DNA from: Ga0077555 sp046154645 | GTDB lineage: Bacteria > Pseudomonadota > Alphaproteobacteria > Rhizobiales > Hyphomicrobiaceae | Reading direction: 5' to 3' | NCBI GenBank assembly: GCA_046154645.1 | Contig: JBJXDZ010000010.1 | Coordinates: forward strand, 1 to 64,000 | Length of the DNA: 64,000 nucleotides | The notes under the pieces: generated by a model | The model's input: the letters and a program-made list of their open reading frames with translations, nothing else | Database searches by the model: none | Told to the model about the DNA's origin: nothing | Part shown: positions 1 to 8,412 of the stretch, piece after piece | Layout: each line of letters starts with the position of its first letter | Numbering within the stretch: the stretch's first letter is position 1 | Position numbers and translations under genes: made by a program

Positions 1-107
1 TCATCGCCAGCGCTGTCATGAAACCGCCGCTCACCATGCGCGCCATCGTCGATCAGATGCAGCCGCACCGGCGCTTCGCAACCCCGCACGTGCTGGCGTC
101 AACCTGA
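1..107 (+). CDS. C-terminal end of an unidentified protein (partial)
   Basis: An open frame (codons from base 3) enters from the left edge and stops at TGA 105-107, giving 34 residues that end in HVLAST. Its GC-rich third positions resemble the window's real genes. The piece is too short to assign a family, and it could be a chance frame, since only one terminal exon-like stretch is visible. Confidence 0.3.
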   Translation, partial: IASAVMKPPLTMRAIVDQMQPHRRFATPHVLAST

Positions 108-661
108 ACTAAGGGGACAGGCATGCCCGGTGATCCTGTCAGAAGTATTGCGCGGCGTTGATCTACTAACCAGCATGGGCACACTGGCCCACAACTCGCA
201 GGCTGCAATTGACCGCGAGCATCCGCTCCGTCGCCCGCTAAAATTTGCCGGGACTTACGACGCCAACGTGCCCGCCAATTTCTGCGACGTAACTGTTGGA
301 CAAATCGCAGATATACGACGCGAGGTATTGCAGCGCCTTTATATAAACTCTCCTGACATAAATATAGCAGCGCGCCATGTAGAGATATTGGGCTATTTGA
401 TCCACATCGGCACATCTCGTGTGACACTAAACGGTGAGCAGGTAAATCTGAGTCTACCGACCGTAGGCGGCTCGGTCGCATGGTTGCCACATGACGACGA
501 TGTGCTGTCGCGCATCGTGCTGCACGTACATTGCATTCGCAACGCGGCACCCTGACGACGAATGGCAGCCATTGGAAAGGCACTCCAAGGGAACGCTCAT
601 CGGTTCAACGCATCGCCAGCATCTACGACTGAAACCGAGGTCAACTCCACCACCCACTCCC
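108..661. other. 554-bp gap with only one weak ORF
   Basis: Apart from the doubtful 130-555 ORF I see no tRNA, terminator or recognisable repeat in this stretch between the partial gene and the DUF1489 gene. Its local AT-richness is the only notable property. Confidence 0.4.
130..555 (+). CDS. Hypothetical protein in AT-richer DNA
   Basis: A 141-residue frame begins with GTG at 130 (an internal ATG lies at 175) and ends at 555. I do not recognise a family. The middle, about bases 290-440, is clearly AT-richer than the rest of the window and uses codons such as ATA, TTA-like and AAT that its neighbours avoid. The predicted C-terminal half alternates hydrophobic and polar residues as a beta-rich fold would. 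No good Shine-Dalgarno is visible. It may be a transferred gene or a decayed remnant; a 176-residue frame on the opposite strand overlaps it but has Arg/Cys-rich, shadow-like composition. Confidence 0.35.
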   Translation: MILSEVLRGVDLLTSMGTLAHNSQAAIDREHPLRRPLKFAGTYDANVPANFCDVTVGQIADIRREVLQRLYINSPDINIAARHVEILGYLIHIGTSRVTLNGEQVNLSLPTVGGSVAWLPHDDDVLSRIVLHVHCIRNAAP

Positions 662-1102
662 TCACAACAACCCCAGATCCGCGAGGTCCTTCCGCAGTTT
701 GGCCGGCATCTCGCGCACCTGGTCGCGCCGGTTCTTGCCCAGGTCCGCCGGAGCCTCGTCCGCCTTCAGATAGCGCCAGCCCTGGAACGGTCGCCGCGGC
801 GTCGGCCGCACCGGCACCAGCGTTTTCTCCAGCATCAGCAGCGAGCAGGGCGACCCATCCATCTTGGTGCCCTCGCGCAGATCGAAGAGCTTCTGGCGCA
901 CCTGCACGATGCCCTTGATGACCCAGTACAGCGAGCCGCCGTCGAGCAACTCCTCGCGCCGTTTCGGCATCTGGAACGTGCGGTGAAACAGCTCCGGCTT
1001 GACGCCTTCGGCCTTCATTTGCGCCAAACGCTCGCCCTGCCACGCCGCGAGATCCTCGATGGACTCACAGCCGACGGCGAGCTTGATGAGATGCAGTGGC
1101 AT
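662..1102 (-). CDS. DUF1489 family protein
   Basis: This 146-residue protein begins MPLHLIKLAVGC and carries the conserved block LLDGGSLYWVIKG (about residues 53-65) followed by VQVRQ and, near the C-terminus, PFQGWRYL, which match the alphaproteobacterial DUF1489 family (COG5458) in sequence and length. The function is unknown. The frame extends upstream to 1381, but that part reads through a G/C-rich inverted repeat, so I chose the ATG at 1102, which gives the family's usual start. It stands alone, with the repeat region upstream. Confidence 0.85.
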   Translation of the reverse strand: MPLHLIKLAVGCESIEDLAAWQGERLAQMKAEGVKPELFHRTFQMPKRREELLDGGSLYWVIKGIVQVRQKLFDLREGTKMDGSPCSLLMLEKTLVPVRPTPRRPFQGWRYLKADEAPADLGKNRRDQVREMPAKLRKDLADLGLL

Positions 1103-1198
1103 CGGTGGCCTCTGACTGGATTGAAGTCTCTCGTTTCGATACAAGAGCGGTTTCCACGTGTCGTAAATCGCTGGTGGACTCTCTCCCCTCCCCCTCGT

Positions 1199-1281
1199 GG
1201 GGAGGGGTTGGGGGTGGGGGGATCGAGCTTGGCGTAATCCTCTCGGACTACGCTTTGCATCCCCACCCCTAGCCCCTCCCC
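1199..1281. repeat. G/C-run inverted repeat, dispersed-palindrome type
   Basis: Two 21-base arms, 1199-1219 and 1261-1281, are inverted copies that match at 19 of 21 positions (GGGGAGGGG..GGGGTGGGG pattern) around a 41-base spacer. It lies between the DUF1489 and LLM genes, in the promoter-side gap of DUF1489. Similar G-run palindromes are common intergenic elements in Rhizobiales genomes; here the family assignment is inference. Confidence 0.6.
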
Positions 1282-1399
1282 TGATGAGAGGAGAACGTGG
1301 ACCTGATCCACGTCCTGTGGGATCTGCTCTACCATGCGCGCGCCCGGCAACGTTGGGCCCGCATATCGCTTTCAACAGCATTTGATCGGTTGCGAACCC

Positions 1400-2428
1400 T
1401 CAGAACCGCTTCGGCTCAGCCTTCTTGAGCGCCGGCAGCAGCTCGTCGGAAATCATGCGCATACTGGACAGCGCCGTCGACACTGGCATGCCCGCCCAGT
1501 TGGTACGAATGACAATGTGACTGCAGCCAAGCTCCGCCCAATAGGGCTTCAGCTGCTCGTAGCATTCCTCGGGCGAGCCGATGATGAAGCGCCCCTCCGT
1601 CAGCTGCTCGAACGAGCGCGAGAAATCGGCATTGTCGGGCATCACCTTGTCTTGCCCCCATTTGGCGTAGTCCTTGTACTTGCCGCCCAGATACGGCGCT
1701 GCCATCTCGATTGCCGTGCGACGATCACGAGCGCAGAACACTTCCTTGAACACCGGCAGGTCCCGCGGAAACGGCTTGCCACAGACCTTCAACTCGTCAC
1801 GGTAGACGCCCATCATGCGCGCAACAGATTCGAGTGTCGCATGCGGGTTGATGAACCAGGCATCCGTCAGGCGCGCCGCCCGCCGCACCGCCGGATCGTT
1901 GTTGGCAGCCAGCCAGATCGGCGGTCGCGGCTGCTGCACCGGCCGGATGTTCATCACCACATTGTTGAGCTTGCAGGTGGCATCCTCGTAGGTGACGGGC
2001 TTGCCGCTCCACAACTGCTGCACCAGCTCGAGATAGGTCTCGAACCGTTTCACGCGCTCACCCTTGGGCACGCCGAAGGCATCGAATTCCACATCGCGAT
2101 AGCCGAGCCCAACGCCGAAAATGAAGTTGCCCTTGGCCAGCACGTCCAGTGTCGCAATGGTCTCCGCCGTGTAGACGGGGTTGTGCAGGTTGAGCAGCAG
2201 GATGCCGGTGCCAACCCGCATCTCGCCGGCTTCCGCAATTAGCCGTGCCAGGAACGGCACCAGCTGCAACTGCTTGTTGTTGCCCTCATTGAGATAGTGC
2301 TGGCCCGTCAGCAGCGAGTCCCAGCCCCGGTCACGCGCGTGGCGCACCATGACGAGCTGATCGTCCAGTGCCGAGACCATGTCACGATCCAGGGTCTGCT
2401 GATTGGTGATGAAGAGACCAACTTGCAT
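1400..2428 (-). CDS. LLM class flavin-dependent oxidoreductase
   Basis: The 342-residue product belongs to the bacterial luciferase-like monooxygenase superfamily, which uses reduced FMN or F420 to oxidise small organic substrates in a TIM barrel. Visible signatures are the N-terminal MQVGLFITNQQ strand, VGTGILLLNLHNP (about residues 73-85), FGVGLGYRDVEFDAFG (about 103-118), and RPPIWLAANNDPAVRRAA (about 167-184). The ATG at 2428 starts directly at the first barrel strand. The substrate is not predictable. It is one of four LLM proteins in this window. Confidence 0.88.
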   Translation of the reverse strand: MQVGLFITNQQTLDRDMVSALDDQLVMVRHARDRGWDSLLTGQHYLNEGNNKQLQLVPFLARLIAEAGEMRVGTGILLLNLHNPVYTAETIATLDVLAKGNFIFGVGLGYRDVEFDAFGVPKGERVKRFETYLELVQQLWSGKPVTYEDATCKLNNVVMNIRPVQQPRPPIWLAANNDPAVRRAARLTDAWFINPHATLESVARMMGVYRDELKVCGKPFPRDLPVFKEVFCARDRRTAIEMAAPYLGGKYKDYAKWGQDKVMPDNADFSRSFEQLTEGRFIIGSPEECYEQLKPYWAELGCSHIVIRTNWAGMPVSTALSSMRMISDELLPALKKAEPKRF

Positions 2429-2662
2429 GGGGCTTGTCCGTCGAGCGAGGGAAAGGGATCACCGTCAGCCCCAACCATTGCCCGGACTGCCGCTCATCGC
2501 AATGCTTGGACCAGCACGCGCCGTTCGCGGCCCTTGGCTTGCCGTCCATGGGCCTGGCACATCGATTGGCCCCAACAATGCGGCTGGACAATTGGCATTG
2601 ACAGGTACCCGCCCCCGTGCCACAGGCGGGCAAAATTTGATCATGACCTCTTGAGGTAGCCC

Positions 2663-3049
2663 ATGGCCAGAATAGCCGAACGCGGCACCAAGCGCACGTG
2701 TCAAGGCACGTCGTGCGGCGCCCGCTTCTACGATCTCAACCGCAATCCCATCACGTGTCCGGAGTGCGGCACGGTCTATCAACTGGCCGTTTCGGCCGCT
2801 GCAGTCGCCGCCCCGGGCGCGGCCGCCGCAGCCCAACGCCGCCCGGCCAAGAAACCCGAGTATGTGAGCCCCGACGTCGTCGCCGATACGCCGGAGGTCG
2901 AGGGCGAGGATGTGCTCGCCGATGTCGAGGGCACCGAGGAGCCTGTTGCTGCGGGCGAGGAGGAGACCTTCCTCGAGGAGGAGGACGAGGGCGGCGACGT
3001 TTCCGGCATCATCGGCGGCACACCCGCCGACGGCGAGGAAGAGGTCTGA
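2663..3049 (+). CDS. TIGR02300 family protein (FYDLN acid domain)
   Basis: A 128-residue protein of the alphaproteobacterial TIGR02300 family. The N-terminal 45 residues hold a zinc-ribbon-like block: KRTCQGTSCGARFYDLNRNP then TCPECGTVY, with Cys pairs near residues 13/18 and 33/36. The rest is an Ala/Pro linker and a very acidic tail rich in Glu and Asp. The exact role is unknown; a nucleic-acid or ribosome-linked function is often guessed from the ribbon. It is followed by a clear terminator at 3120-3139. Confidence 0.9.
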   Translation: MARIAERGTKRTCQGTSCGARFYDLNRNPITCPECGTVYQLAVSAAAVAAPGAAAAAQRRPAKKPEYVSPDVVADTPEVEGEDVLADVEGTEEPVAAGEEETFLEEEDEGGDVSGIIGGTPADGEEEV

Positions 3050-3119
3050 TCTCACTTGCCCGACCGTCATCGAGGTTTGGCGCCGCAGCAGCACGTGCGC
3101 CGCGCCCGCAACATCCTGA

Positions 3120-3139
3120 GGGGGCCATTGGCCCCCTTT
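3120..3139 (+). terminator. Intrinsic terminator after the FYDLN gene
   Basis: A 7-bp perfect stem GGGGGCC/GGCCCCC with a 3-base loop (ATT) is followed by TTT. It lies 70 bases past the stop codon of the TIGR02300 gene. The U-tract is short, so efficiency is uncertain. Confidence 0.7.
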
Positions 3140-3222
3140 CGCATGTCTCGGCTTGGCGCGCGGCTCCGTCTGCGCGGGCCTCGACTTTAGGCGCGTCCTG
3201 GCACGTCGGTGCACGTCAACGC

Positions 3223-3252
3223 TTGTCATTGAACGCCAAATCTTCATATCCT
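3223..3252 (+). promoter_or_regulatory. Candidate sigma-70 promoter for the 27-residue ORF
   Basis: TTGTCA (3223-3228) and TATCCT (3247-3252) are separated by 18 bases, with 5/6 and 4/6 matches to the consensus. The predicted start lies about 60 bases before the ATG at 3318. Confidence 0.4.
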
Positions 3253-3317
3253 CGTCACAGCCGTAGACACAGGGTGCATCGAAGCACGGCACGGCACTGG
3301 GGAGGGGACGTTCGGCA

Positions 3318-3401
3318 ATGTCACTTGTACTTGCGTATCTGGGTTTGGGACTGGCAATCGGGATCTGCGTCAAGGTCCTGTACGGTGCCTTCGGAGAGTA
3401 G
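3318..3401 (+). CDS. 27-residue single-pass membrane peptide
   Basis: ATG at 3318 opens a 27-codon frame: MSLVLAYLGLGLAIG, then ICVKVLYGAFGE. Residues 2-19 form one hydrophobic helix, and the short tail contains one Lys and a terminal Glu. A strong purine-rich ribosome site (GGGGAGGGGAC, 3299-3309) sits at the right distance, and a promoter-like pair lies upstream. I do not recognise a family. Its strong initiation signals favour a real small protein over chance. Confidence 0.5.
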   Translation: MSLVLAYLGLGLAIGICVKVLYGAFGE

Positions 3402-3515
3402 TGCGCGCCGGTTGCATGGCTGCCGCCAAGAATTCGATGCCATAGGTCGTCGCGGCCGTGTTGGGCTACACTTGCCATGCCGCACAATCGCGGGGCAGCC
3501 CAGCACGGACAACGC

Positions 3516-3917
3516 ATGAAAGTCATTGGTCTCGATCATTTCGTCCTCACGGTCGCCTCCATCGAGCGGAGCGTGGCATTCTACTGCGGCGTCCTCGGCA
3601 TGACGCGCGACGTCTTCGGGCCCCAGCAACGCACCGCGCTGCGCTTCGGCCCGCACAAGATCAACCTGCATCAGGCCGACAACATGTTCGATCCGAAGGC
3701 CGCCAACCCAACGGTGGGTTCCGGCGATCTCTGCTTCCTGGTCGACGACATTGCCGCTGTCGAAGCCCATCTCAAAGCCAACGGCATCCCCATACTCGTT
3801 CCCATCTCGACGCGCGCCGGCGCTCGTGGCCCCATAACCTCGGTCTATGTCCGTGATCCCGACCAGAATCTGGTGGAGCTGTCGGCCTATCAAGACGGCA
3901 CCAAGGCCGCGTCATGA
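3516..3917 (+). CDS. VOC family protein (glyoxalase/bleomycin-resistance fold)
   Basis: 133 residues with the vicinal-oxygen-chelate fold: LDHFVLTVASIERSVAFY at the N-terminus, a central FLVDDIAAVEAHL helix, and the terminal YVRDPDQNLVELSAY motif supplying the metal-ligand Glu. His at residue 7 and that Glu are the usual ligands. The frame is open from 3477, but the ATG at 3516 begins at the domain edge. The stop overlaps the start of the next gene by four bases (ATGA), so the two are probably co-translated. The substrate is unknown. Confidence 0.85.
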   Translation: MKVIGLDHFVLTVASIERSVAFYCGVLGMTRDVFGPQQRTALRFGPHKINLHQADNMFDPKAANPTVGSGDLCFLVDDIAAVEAHLKANGIPILVPISTRAGARGPITSVYVRDPDQNLVELSAYQDGTKAAS

Positions 3918-5506
3918 GCAGTCCGCCAAGCATTGCCGGCCTCGAGCTGCTGACGGCCGCGGAAATGAGTGAGGCCGATCGCTTGGCCGCCGCTTCCGGT
4001 GTGGCCTTCGAAACCCTCATGGAGAATGCCGGCCGCGCCGTCGCTGAGGAAGCCATGACCATGGTCGCGCCCGGCGCGCGTATCGCCATCCTCTGTGGTC
4101 CCGGCAACAATGGCGGCGATGGCTTTGTCGCGGCGCGCCACCTGCAAGCCGCCGGCTACGCGGTTCGCGTCTTCTCCATGCGGCCACGTCAGCAGATGCA
4201 GGGTCTGCTGGCCAAGGTGGCCACCGCCTTTGCCCCGGACGACATCGGGATCTTTCCGCTCCAAAGCTTCAAGGCCGATCGTTGGACCCTCTGTATCGAC
4301 GCCATCTTTGGCAGCGGCGCGCTGCGGCCCATGACTCAGCCTGAGCAGCATGTCCTGGCCCAATACCTGGCAGGCGTAACAGATGTACCCTGCCTCGCGG
4401 TCGACGTGCCGAGCGGCTTGGATGCGACCACCGGCAGTGTCGAGCCTTGGACCATTCGCGCCACCCGCACGGTCACGTTCTTCCGCCGCAAGACCGGCCA
4501 CGTGCTCCTCCCTGGCCGGCAGTTCTGCGGCGAGGTCGCCGTGCGCGACATTGGCATTCCGGAGTCGGTCCTGGCGTCCATCGCGCCGACAACGTTCGCC
4601 AACGATGCGCCCCGCTTGGATCGGCTCATGCCGCAGACCAGTGGCCACAAGTACACCCGCGGCCATGCCGTTGTTGTTTCGGGCCCGCCGGCATCAACGG
4701 GGGCCGCGCGGCTCGGTGCACGTGGTGCGTTACGGGTCGGCGCTGGATTGGTCACCGTCGCGAGCCCGCGCGCCGCGTTTCCAATCAACGCAGCCCACCT
4801 CACCGCCATCATGCTCATCTCATTTGAAGCGCCGCGCGGTCTCGCGGCCATCCTGGCCGACCAGCGCCGCAATGCTGTCTTGATCGGACCCGGCTGCGGT
4901 GTCGATGACGCGACCTGCGACATGGTTGGACAGACCTTGCAATCCGGCGCCGCCGTCGTCCTCGACGCCGATGCGCTGACGTCGTTCGCCGTCGATACAG
5001 CATCGACACTCGAGACGCCGTCGACGCCGTTTGGCTTCCTGAAACCATCGGCCGCGACAGATCAGGCGACGCCGCAACACCTGTTCGACGCCATCAAGGC
5101 ATCCCCCGGTCGCGGTGTCGTCATGACCCCGCACGAGGGCGAATTCAAGCGGCTGTTCCCTGGCCTCACCGGCTCCAAGCTCGAGCGCACCCGGCAGGCC
5201 GCTGCCATGAGCGGCGCGGTCATGGTTCTAAAGGGCCCCGATACAGTGATTGCTGCCCCTGACGGCCGTGCCGCGATCAATGACAACGCCCCGCCCTGGC
5301 TCGCGACGGCTGGCTCCGGCGACGTTCTGGCCGGCTTCGTCACCGGTCTGCTGGCGCAAGGCATGCCGGCATTCGAGGCTGCCTGCGCCGCCGTCTGGCT
5401 GCACGGCGCGTGTGCCAACAGCTTCGGCCCCGGCCTCATTGCCGAGGATATTCCGGAGATGCTGCCGAAAGTCCTGCGCCCGCTCCTCGAGCAGCGAGAT
5501 TGCTGA
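3914..5506 (+). CDS. nnr: Bifunctional NAD(P)H-hydrate epimerase / ADP-dependent NAD(P)H-hydrate dehydratase
   Basis: This cytosolic metabolite-repair enzyme converts hydrated NADH or NADPH back to the working cofactor. The 530 residues hold an N-terminal YjeF epimerase domain (about 10-220, with GPGNNGGDG at 62-70) and a C-terminal ribokinase-like dehydratase domain (about 235-520, with MTPHEGEFKRLFP and the catalytic GSGD near 467-470). Both domains look intact and length matches the fused bacterial form (E. coli Nnr/YjeF). It overlaps the VOC gene by ATGA. A hairpin gap separates it from the convergent HAD gene. Confidence 0.95.
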   Translation: MSSPPSIAGLELLTAAEMSEADRLAAASGVAFETLMENAGRAVAEEAMTMVAPGARIAILCGPGNNGGDGFVAARHLQAAGYAVRVFSMRPRQQMQGLLAKVATAFAPDDIGIFPLQSFKADRWTLCIDAIFGSGALRPMTQPEQHVLAQYLAGVTDVPCLAVDVPSGLDATTGSVEPWTIRATRTVTFFRRKTGHVLLPGRQFCGEVAVRDIGIPESVLASIAPTTFANDAPRLDRLMPQTSGHKYTRGHAVVVSGPPASTGAARLGARGALRVGAGLVTVASPRAAFPINAAHLTAIMLISFEAPRGLAAILADQRRNAVLIGPGCGVDDATCDMVGQTLQSGAAVVLDADALTSFAVDTASTLETPSTPFGFLKPSAATDQATPQHLFDAIKASPGRGVVMTPHEGEFKRLFPGLTGSKLERTRQAAAMSGAVMVLKGPDTVIAAPDGRAAINDNAPPWLATAGSGDVLAGFVTGLLAQGMPAFEAACAAVWLHGACANSFGPGLIAEDIPEMLPKVLRPLLEQRDC

Positions 5507-5578
5507 TGGCTAGAGCGCTTTCCGCTTGATGTGAATCGAGGATGTGAGACCGCGCCGTAGGGTCAAGCCCTGCACTTA

Positions 5579-5626
5579 GCAGCGACCCAACATGTCCTGG
5601 TTGCCGCCGTAGTTGGGTCGCGCTGC
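5579..5626. terminator. Hairpin between convergent nnr and HAD genes
   Basis: Arms GCAGCGACCCAAC (5579-5591) and GTTGGGTCGCGCTGC (5612-5626) pair over 13 bases with a 2-base bulge around a 20-base loop. The position between two convergent stop codons suggests a shared terminator, but there is no U-tract. Just before it (5514-5535), AGAGCGCTTTCCGCTTGATG resembles half of a dispersed rhizobial intergenic palindrome. Confidence 0.45.
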
Positions 5627-5654
5627 GCTTGAGCCAACCTAAGTGGGAAGCGCG

Positions 5655-6335
5655 CTACGTTCCGAGCAGTTTCGGCAGATCGGCGAGCGTGGTGACGCGG
5701 TGTTGCGGTTCTCCGCCGGGCGCAATCTTGCTCGCATCGTGGATCCCGCCCGGCCGCACGATCTGCACCGTCGTCCAGCCCATGGCATTCGGCGCCACGA
5801 AATCCTTCATGGGATTGTCACCGATGTAGGCATACCGGTCGCCGGGTTTGCCGAGGGCAGCGGCCATCACCTCGAACGGCTTTGCGTGCGGCTTGAAGTA
5901 GGCGCGATCCGGCCCAAGCTCATCCGTGAACACGACCTTCTTGAAGCGCGGCGCGATGCCGAGTGCCGTCACCTTGCGCAATTGCATGGCGTGCGTGCCA
6001 TCCGTGATGAGGCCGATCGGCGCCAGGGCGCCGTAATGATCGAGCGCCAGCTTGCCATCGGCGAACAATTCCAGCTCTGGTTCGCACGCCCGGTAGGCGG
6101 CATGGAACTGCTTTACATGCTCGGGTGTATGATGCGGCGCATGCTTGGCGAGCACGGTCGGAAAGATCTTGCCCAGCATGCCACGGTCCAGCATGTCGAT
6201 CATGATCTCGTCCAGGCCCTTCACGCCGAGCTCTGTCTCGGCCCAGCGCCCCGCCGAGCGAAACCCCGACACGGCGAATTGCCGCTCCGGATAGAGCGTA
6301 TCGTCGAGATCGAAGATGACATGCAGCGGCGGCAT
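5655..6335 (-). CDS. HAD family hydrolase, 5'-nucleotidase-like
   Basis: 226-residue haloacid-dehalogenase phosphatase. Motif I FDLDDTLYP places the nucleophile at Asp9 and the acid at Asp11; motif II is LITDGT; the motif III Lys lies in the FKPHAKPFE region; motif IV is YIGDNPMKDF. A helical cap sits between motifs I and II. It resembles pyrimidine 5'-nucleotidase and phosphoglycolate phosphatase-like members, but the substrate cannot be read from sequence. The start codon ATG at 6335 is 5 residues ahead of motif I. It is followed upstream by ctaA in the same direction, 61 bases away. Confidence 0.85.
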   Translation of the reverse strand: MPPLHVIFDLDDTLYPERQFAVSGFRSAGRWAETELGVKGLDEIMIDMLDRGMLGKIFPTVLAKHAPHHTPEHVKQFHAAYRACEPELELFADGKLALDHYGALAPIGLITDGTHAMQLRKVTALGIAPRFKKVVFTDELGPDRAYFKPHAKPFEVMAAALGKPGDRYAYIGDNPMKDFVAPNAMGWTTVQIVRPGGIHDASKIAPGGEPQHRVTTLADLPKLLGT

Positions 6336-6396
6336 TGGCGGCCTCGCTCCTCACCGGGTTGACGCACCGTTGACTACCACGAAACGGACGCCGGGG

Positions 6397-7461
6397 TCAC
6401 GCGCGCGCCGTCGTCCGCAGGGCATGCACATGCGCCACCGCTGCCGCCACCGTGGCCAGCGCGCCGATCTGATGCACCACACCGAGCCACAACGGCACCC
6501 AGGCCAGCAGGGTCCAGATCCCGAGCATGGTTTGTGCCACCACCAGCGCGCCGACCGCCATGGCGGTGTGCCGCACCCGCGCTGCGTCCGCCGTCTGCGC
6601 CATTGCCCAGGCATGCCACAGCCCGACACCGACGATGACATAGGCCAGCGCGCGATGGTTGAATTGCACCGTCGTCGCGTTCTCGAACAGGTTGCACCAC
6701 CATGGCGACTGCTGCATCAGTCCCGCCGGCATCAGGGCGCCATCCATCAGTGGCCACGTGTTATGCGTCCGTCCTGCCTTGAGCCCCGCGACCAAGGCGC
6801 CGGCCAGCACCTGCAGGTAGACCAGCCCCAGCACGCCATGTGCCGCAATCCAGCCCCGCCGCGTGATGGTCTTCAGATCCATCGAGGCTCGTTGTCGCGC
6901 TGACAGGTCGAGCGCAGTCCAGATCAGCAGCGCGAAGATCAGAACCGCCAGACCGAGATGCAATGCCAGCCGGTACTGGCTGACATCGGTCCGATCGACC
7001 AGGCCCGAGCTGACCATGTACCAACCGACAAATCCCTGTAGCGCCCCAAGCCCCAGCAATGCCATGAGGCGCGGCATGAACCCTGACGGCAGTCGCCCGA
7101 GGAGCGCGAACACGATCAGCGGCACCGCGAAGGCCGCGCCGATGAAGCGCGCCAGCATGCGGTGCGCCCACTCCCACCAGAAGATGACCTTGAACGCGTC
7201 GAGGCTCATACCGCGGTTGATCTCGCGGTACTGCGGAATCTGCCGATACTTGTCGAACGCCAACGTCCACTGCGCGTCATTCAACGGCGGCACCATGCCT
7301 CCGATCACGTTCCATTCCGTGATCGACAGGCCGCTGCCCGTGAGCCGCGTCGCCGCCCCGACGATCGCCGTCAGCGCCACCAACCCGGCAACGGCATAGA
7401 GCCAGGCCCGGATCGGGCGGTGATCATCGTGCCCACGGGGCTGGTGCAGGGAGGGGCTCAT
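6397..7461 (-). CDS. ctaA: Heme A synthase (COX15/CtaA family)
   Basis: This inner-membrane enzyme oxidises the C8 methyl of heme O to make heme A for cytochrome c oxidase. The 354 residues are rich in hydrophobic helices, about eight as in the family. Signatures include GSGLSITEWNVIGGMVPPLN (about 44-63), WWEWAHRMLAR with a heme-ligand His, HLGLAVLIF with a second, and C-terminal FNHRALAYV and VVHQIGAL with further His ligands. The long loop after helix 1 is the alphaproteobacterial (type with no Cys pair) form. No cytochrome oxidase genes are nearby. Confidence 0.93.
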   Translation of the reverse strand: MSPSLHQPRGHDDHRPIRAWLYAVAGLVALTAIVGAATRLTGSGLSITEWNVIGGMVPPLNDAQWTLAFDKYRQIPQYREINRGMSLDAFKVIFWWEWAHRMLARFIGAAFAVPLIVFALLGRLPSGFMPRLMALLGLGALQGFVGWYMVSSGLVDRTDVSQYRLALHLGLAVLIFALLIWTALDLSARQRASMDLKTITRRGWIAAHGVLGLVYLQVLAGALVAGLKAGRTHNTWPLMDGALMPAGLMQQSPWWCNLFENATTVQFNHRALAYVIVGVGLWHAWAMAQTADAARVRHTAMAVGALVVAQTMLGIWTLLAWVPLWLGVVHQIGALATVAAAVAHVHALRTTARA

Positions 7462-7548
7462 TCTGGGCTCGGTTCTGTCGTGATCCTCGTGGCGTCATAC
7501 GCAAGGAATGCCAGCCGAAACCTGCGACATCTCGGCATTGGCGCGCCA

Positions 7549-8412
7549 TCAGCCGATGGCGCTGCGCCCGGTCACGCGCTCGAACAGCTGGCCGTCGACC
7601 TCAAGATCCAGGAGGTTGCGCTCTACGGACTGGTCGAACCGCCACCCCGAGCGTTGGATCATCGGACGGCGCTCCGGGCCGGCATGCAGCATGGCCGGAA
7701 TGGCCGCGGCGACGCTGCGAAAACCGATCTCGAGGCAATAGTCATACAGCGCCGGGCTGAAACAGCGGCGCATGCCGTAGGGGTAGGCGAAATGCTCGAC
7801 CGGTTGACCGATGATCTCTTCAAGCACCACTTTCGATTGTCGGATTTCGGAGTCCCAGGCCTCGCGCGGCAAGGCTGAGAGCAGGTGGTGCGAATGCGAA
7901 TGGCAACCGATGGTGTGGCCATCACGTGCCAGCTCGCGCAACTCCACCGTCGTCATCGTCACCCGCTCGCCGCCGAACCGGATGCGCTCGAAAAAGGCTG
8001 CCAGTTCAGCGTCCGAACAGCGGTCGCGGAACGGCAGAGAATTGACATAGAACGTGGCGCGTACGCCTGTCTCATCCAGCAGCTGCCGCGACTGGTGCCA
8101 GCTCTTGAAGTTGTCGTCGAAGGACACGAACAGCAGCTTGTCGCCACCCCGTCCAGCCACGTAGTCGTCCGGACCGACGTCCCGGTAGCCCAAGGCGCGC
8201 AGGGCGACCATGGCGTCGCGAAATGGCGCGCGCTGATGACTTTCGAGCTCGTGAAAATAGATGGCGACCCGCGATGGCAGGCCGCGCTGCCGGGCCAGCC
8301 GATGCAGACCCGCGATGGTGTTTTGAGCCAGTGTCTTCACGTGTCTCACGATCGATGGCACCCGTGCATGTAGGACCGCGTCAGGTTGCGGCCTCAAAGC
8401 CCCTTCTGCCAA
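7549..8412 (-). CDS. Polysaccharide deacetylase family protein
   Basis: 287 residues with a NodB-type carbohydrate-esterase 4 fold: FVSFDDNFKSWH (Asp-Asp metal/base motif), CHSHSHHLLSAL (metal His pair) and EHFAYPYGMRRCF. Such enzymes remove N-acetyl groups from surface polysaccharides. The ATG at 8412 overlaps the upstream glycosyltransferase stop by 19 bases; GTG at 8349 is an alternative start that would remove the overlap. The gene ends the leftward pair glycosyltransferase-deacetylase of the polysaccharide region. Confidence 0.85.
   Translation of the reverse strand: MAEGALRPQPDAVLHARVPSIVRHVKTLAQNTIAGLHRLARQRGLPSRVAIYFHELESHQRAPFRDAMVALRALGYRDVGPDDYVAGRGGDKLLFVSFDDNFKSWHQSRQLLDETGVRATFYVNSLPFRDRCSDAELAAFFERIRFGGERVTMTTVELRELARDGHTIGCHSHSHHLLSALPREAWDSEIRQSKVVLEEIIGQPVEHFAYPYGMRRCFSPALYDYCLEIGFRSVAAAIPAMLHAGPERRPMIQRSGWRFDQSVERNLLDLEVDGQLFERVTGRSAIG

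Noticed and set aside
53..583. 176-codon leftward frame at the left edge
   Set aside because: Cys/Arg-rich with no recognisable domain and no ribosome site; it overlaps the doubtful plus-strand ORF.
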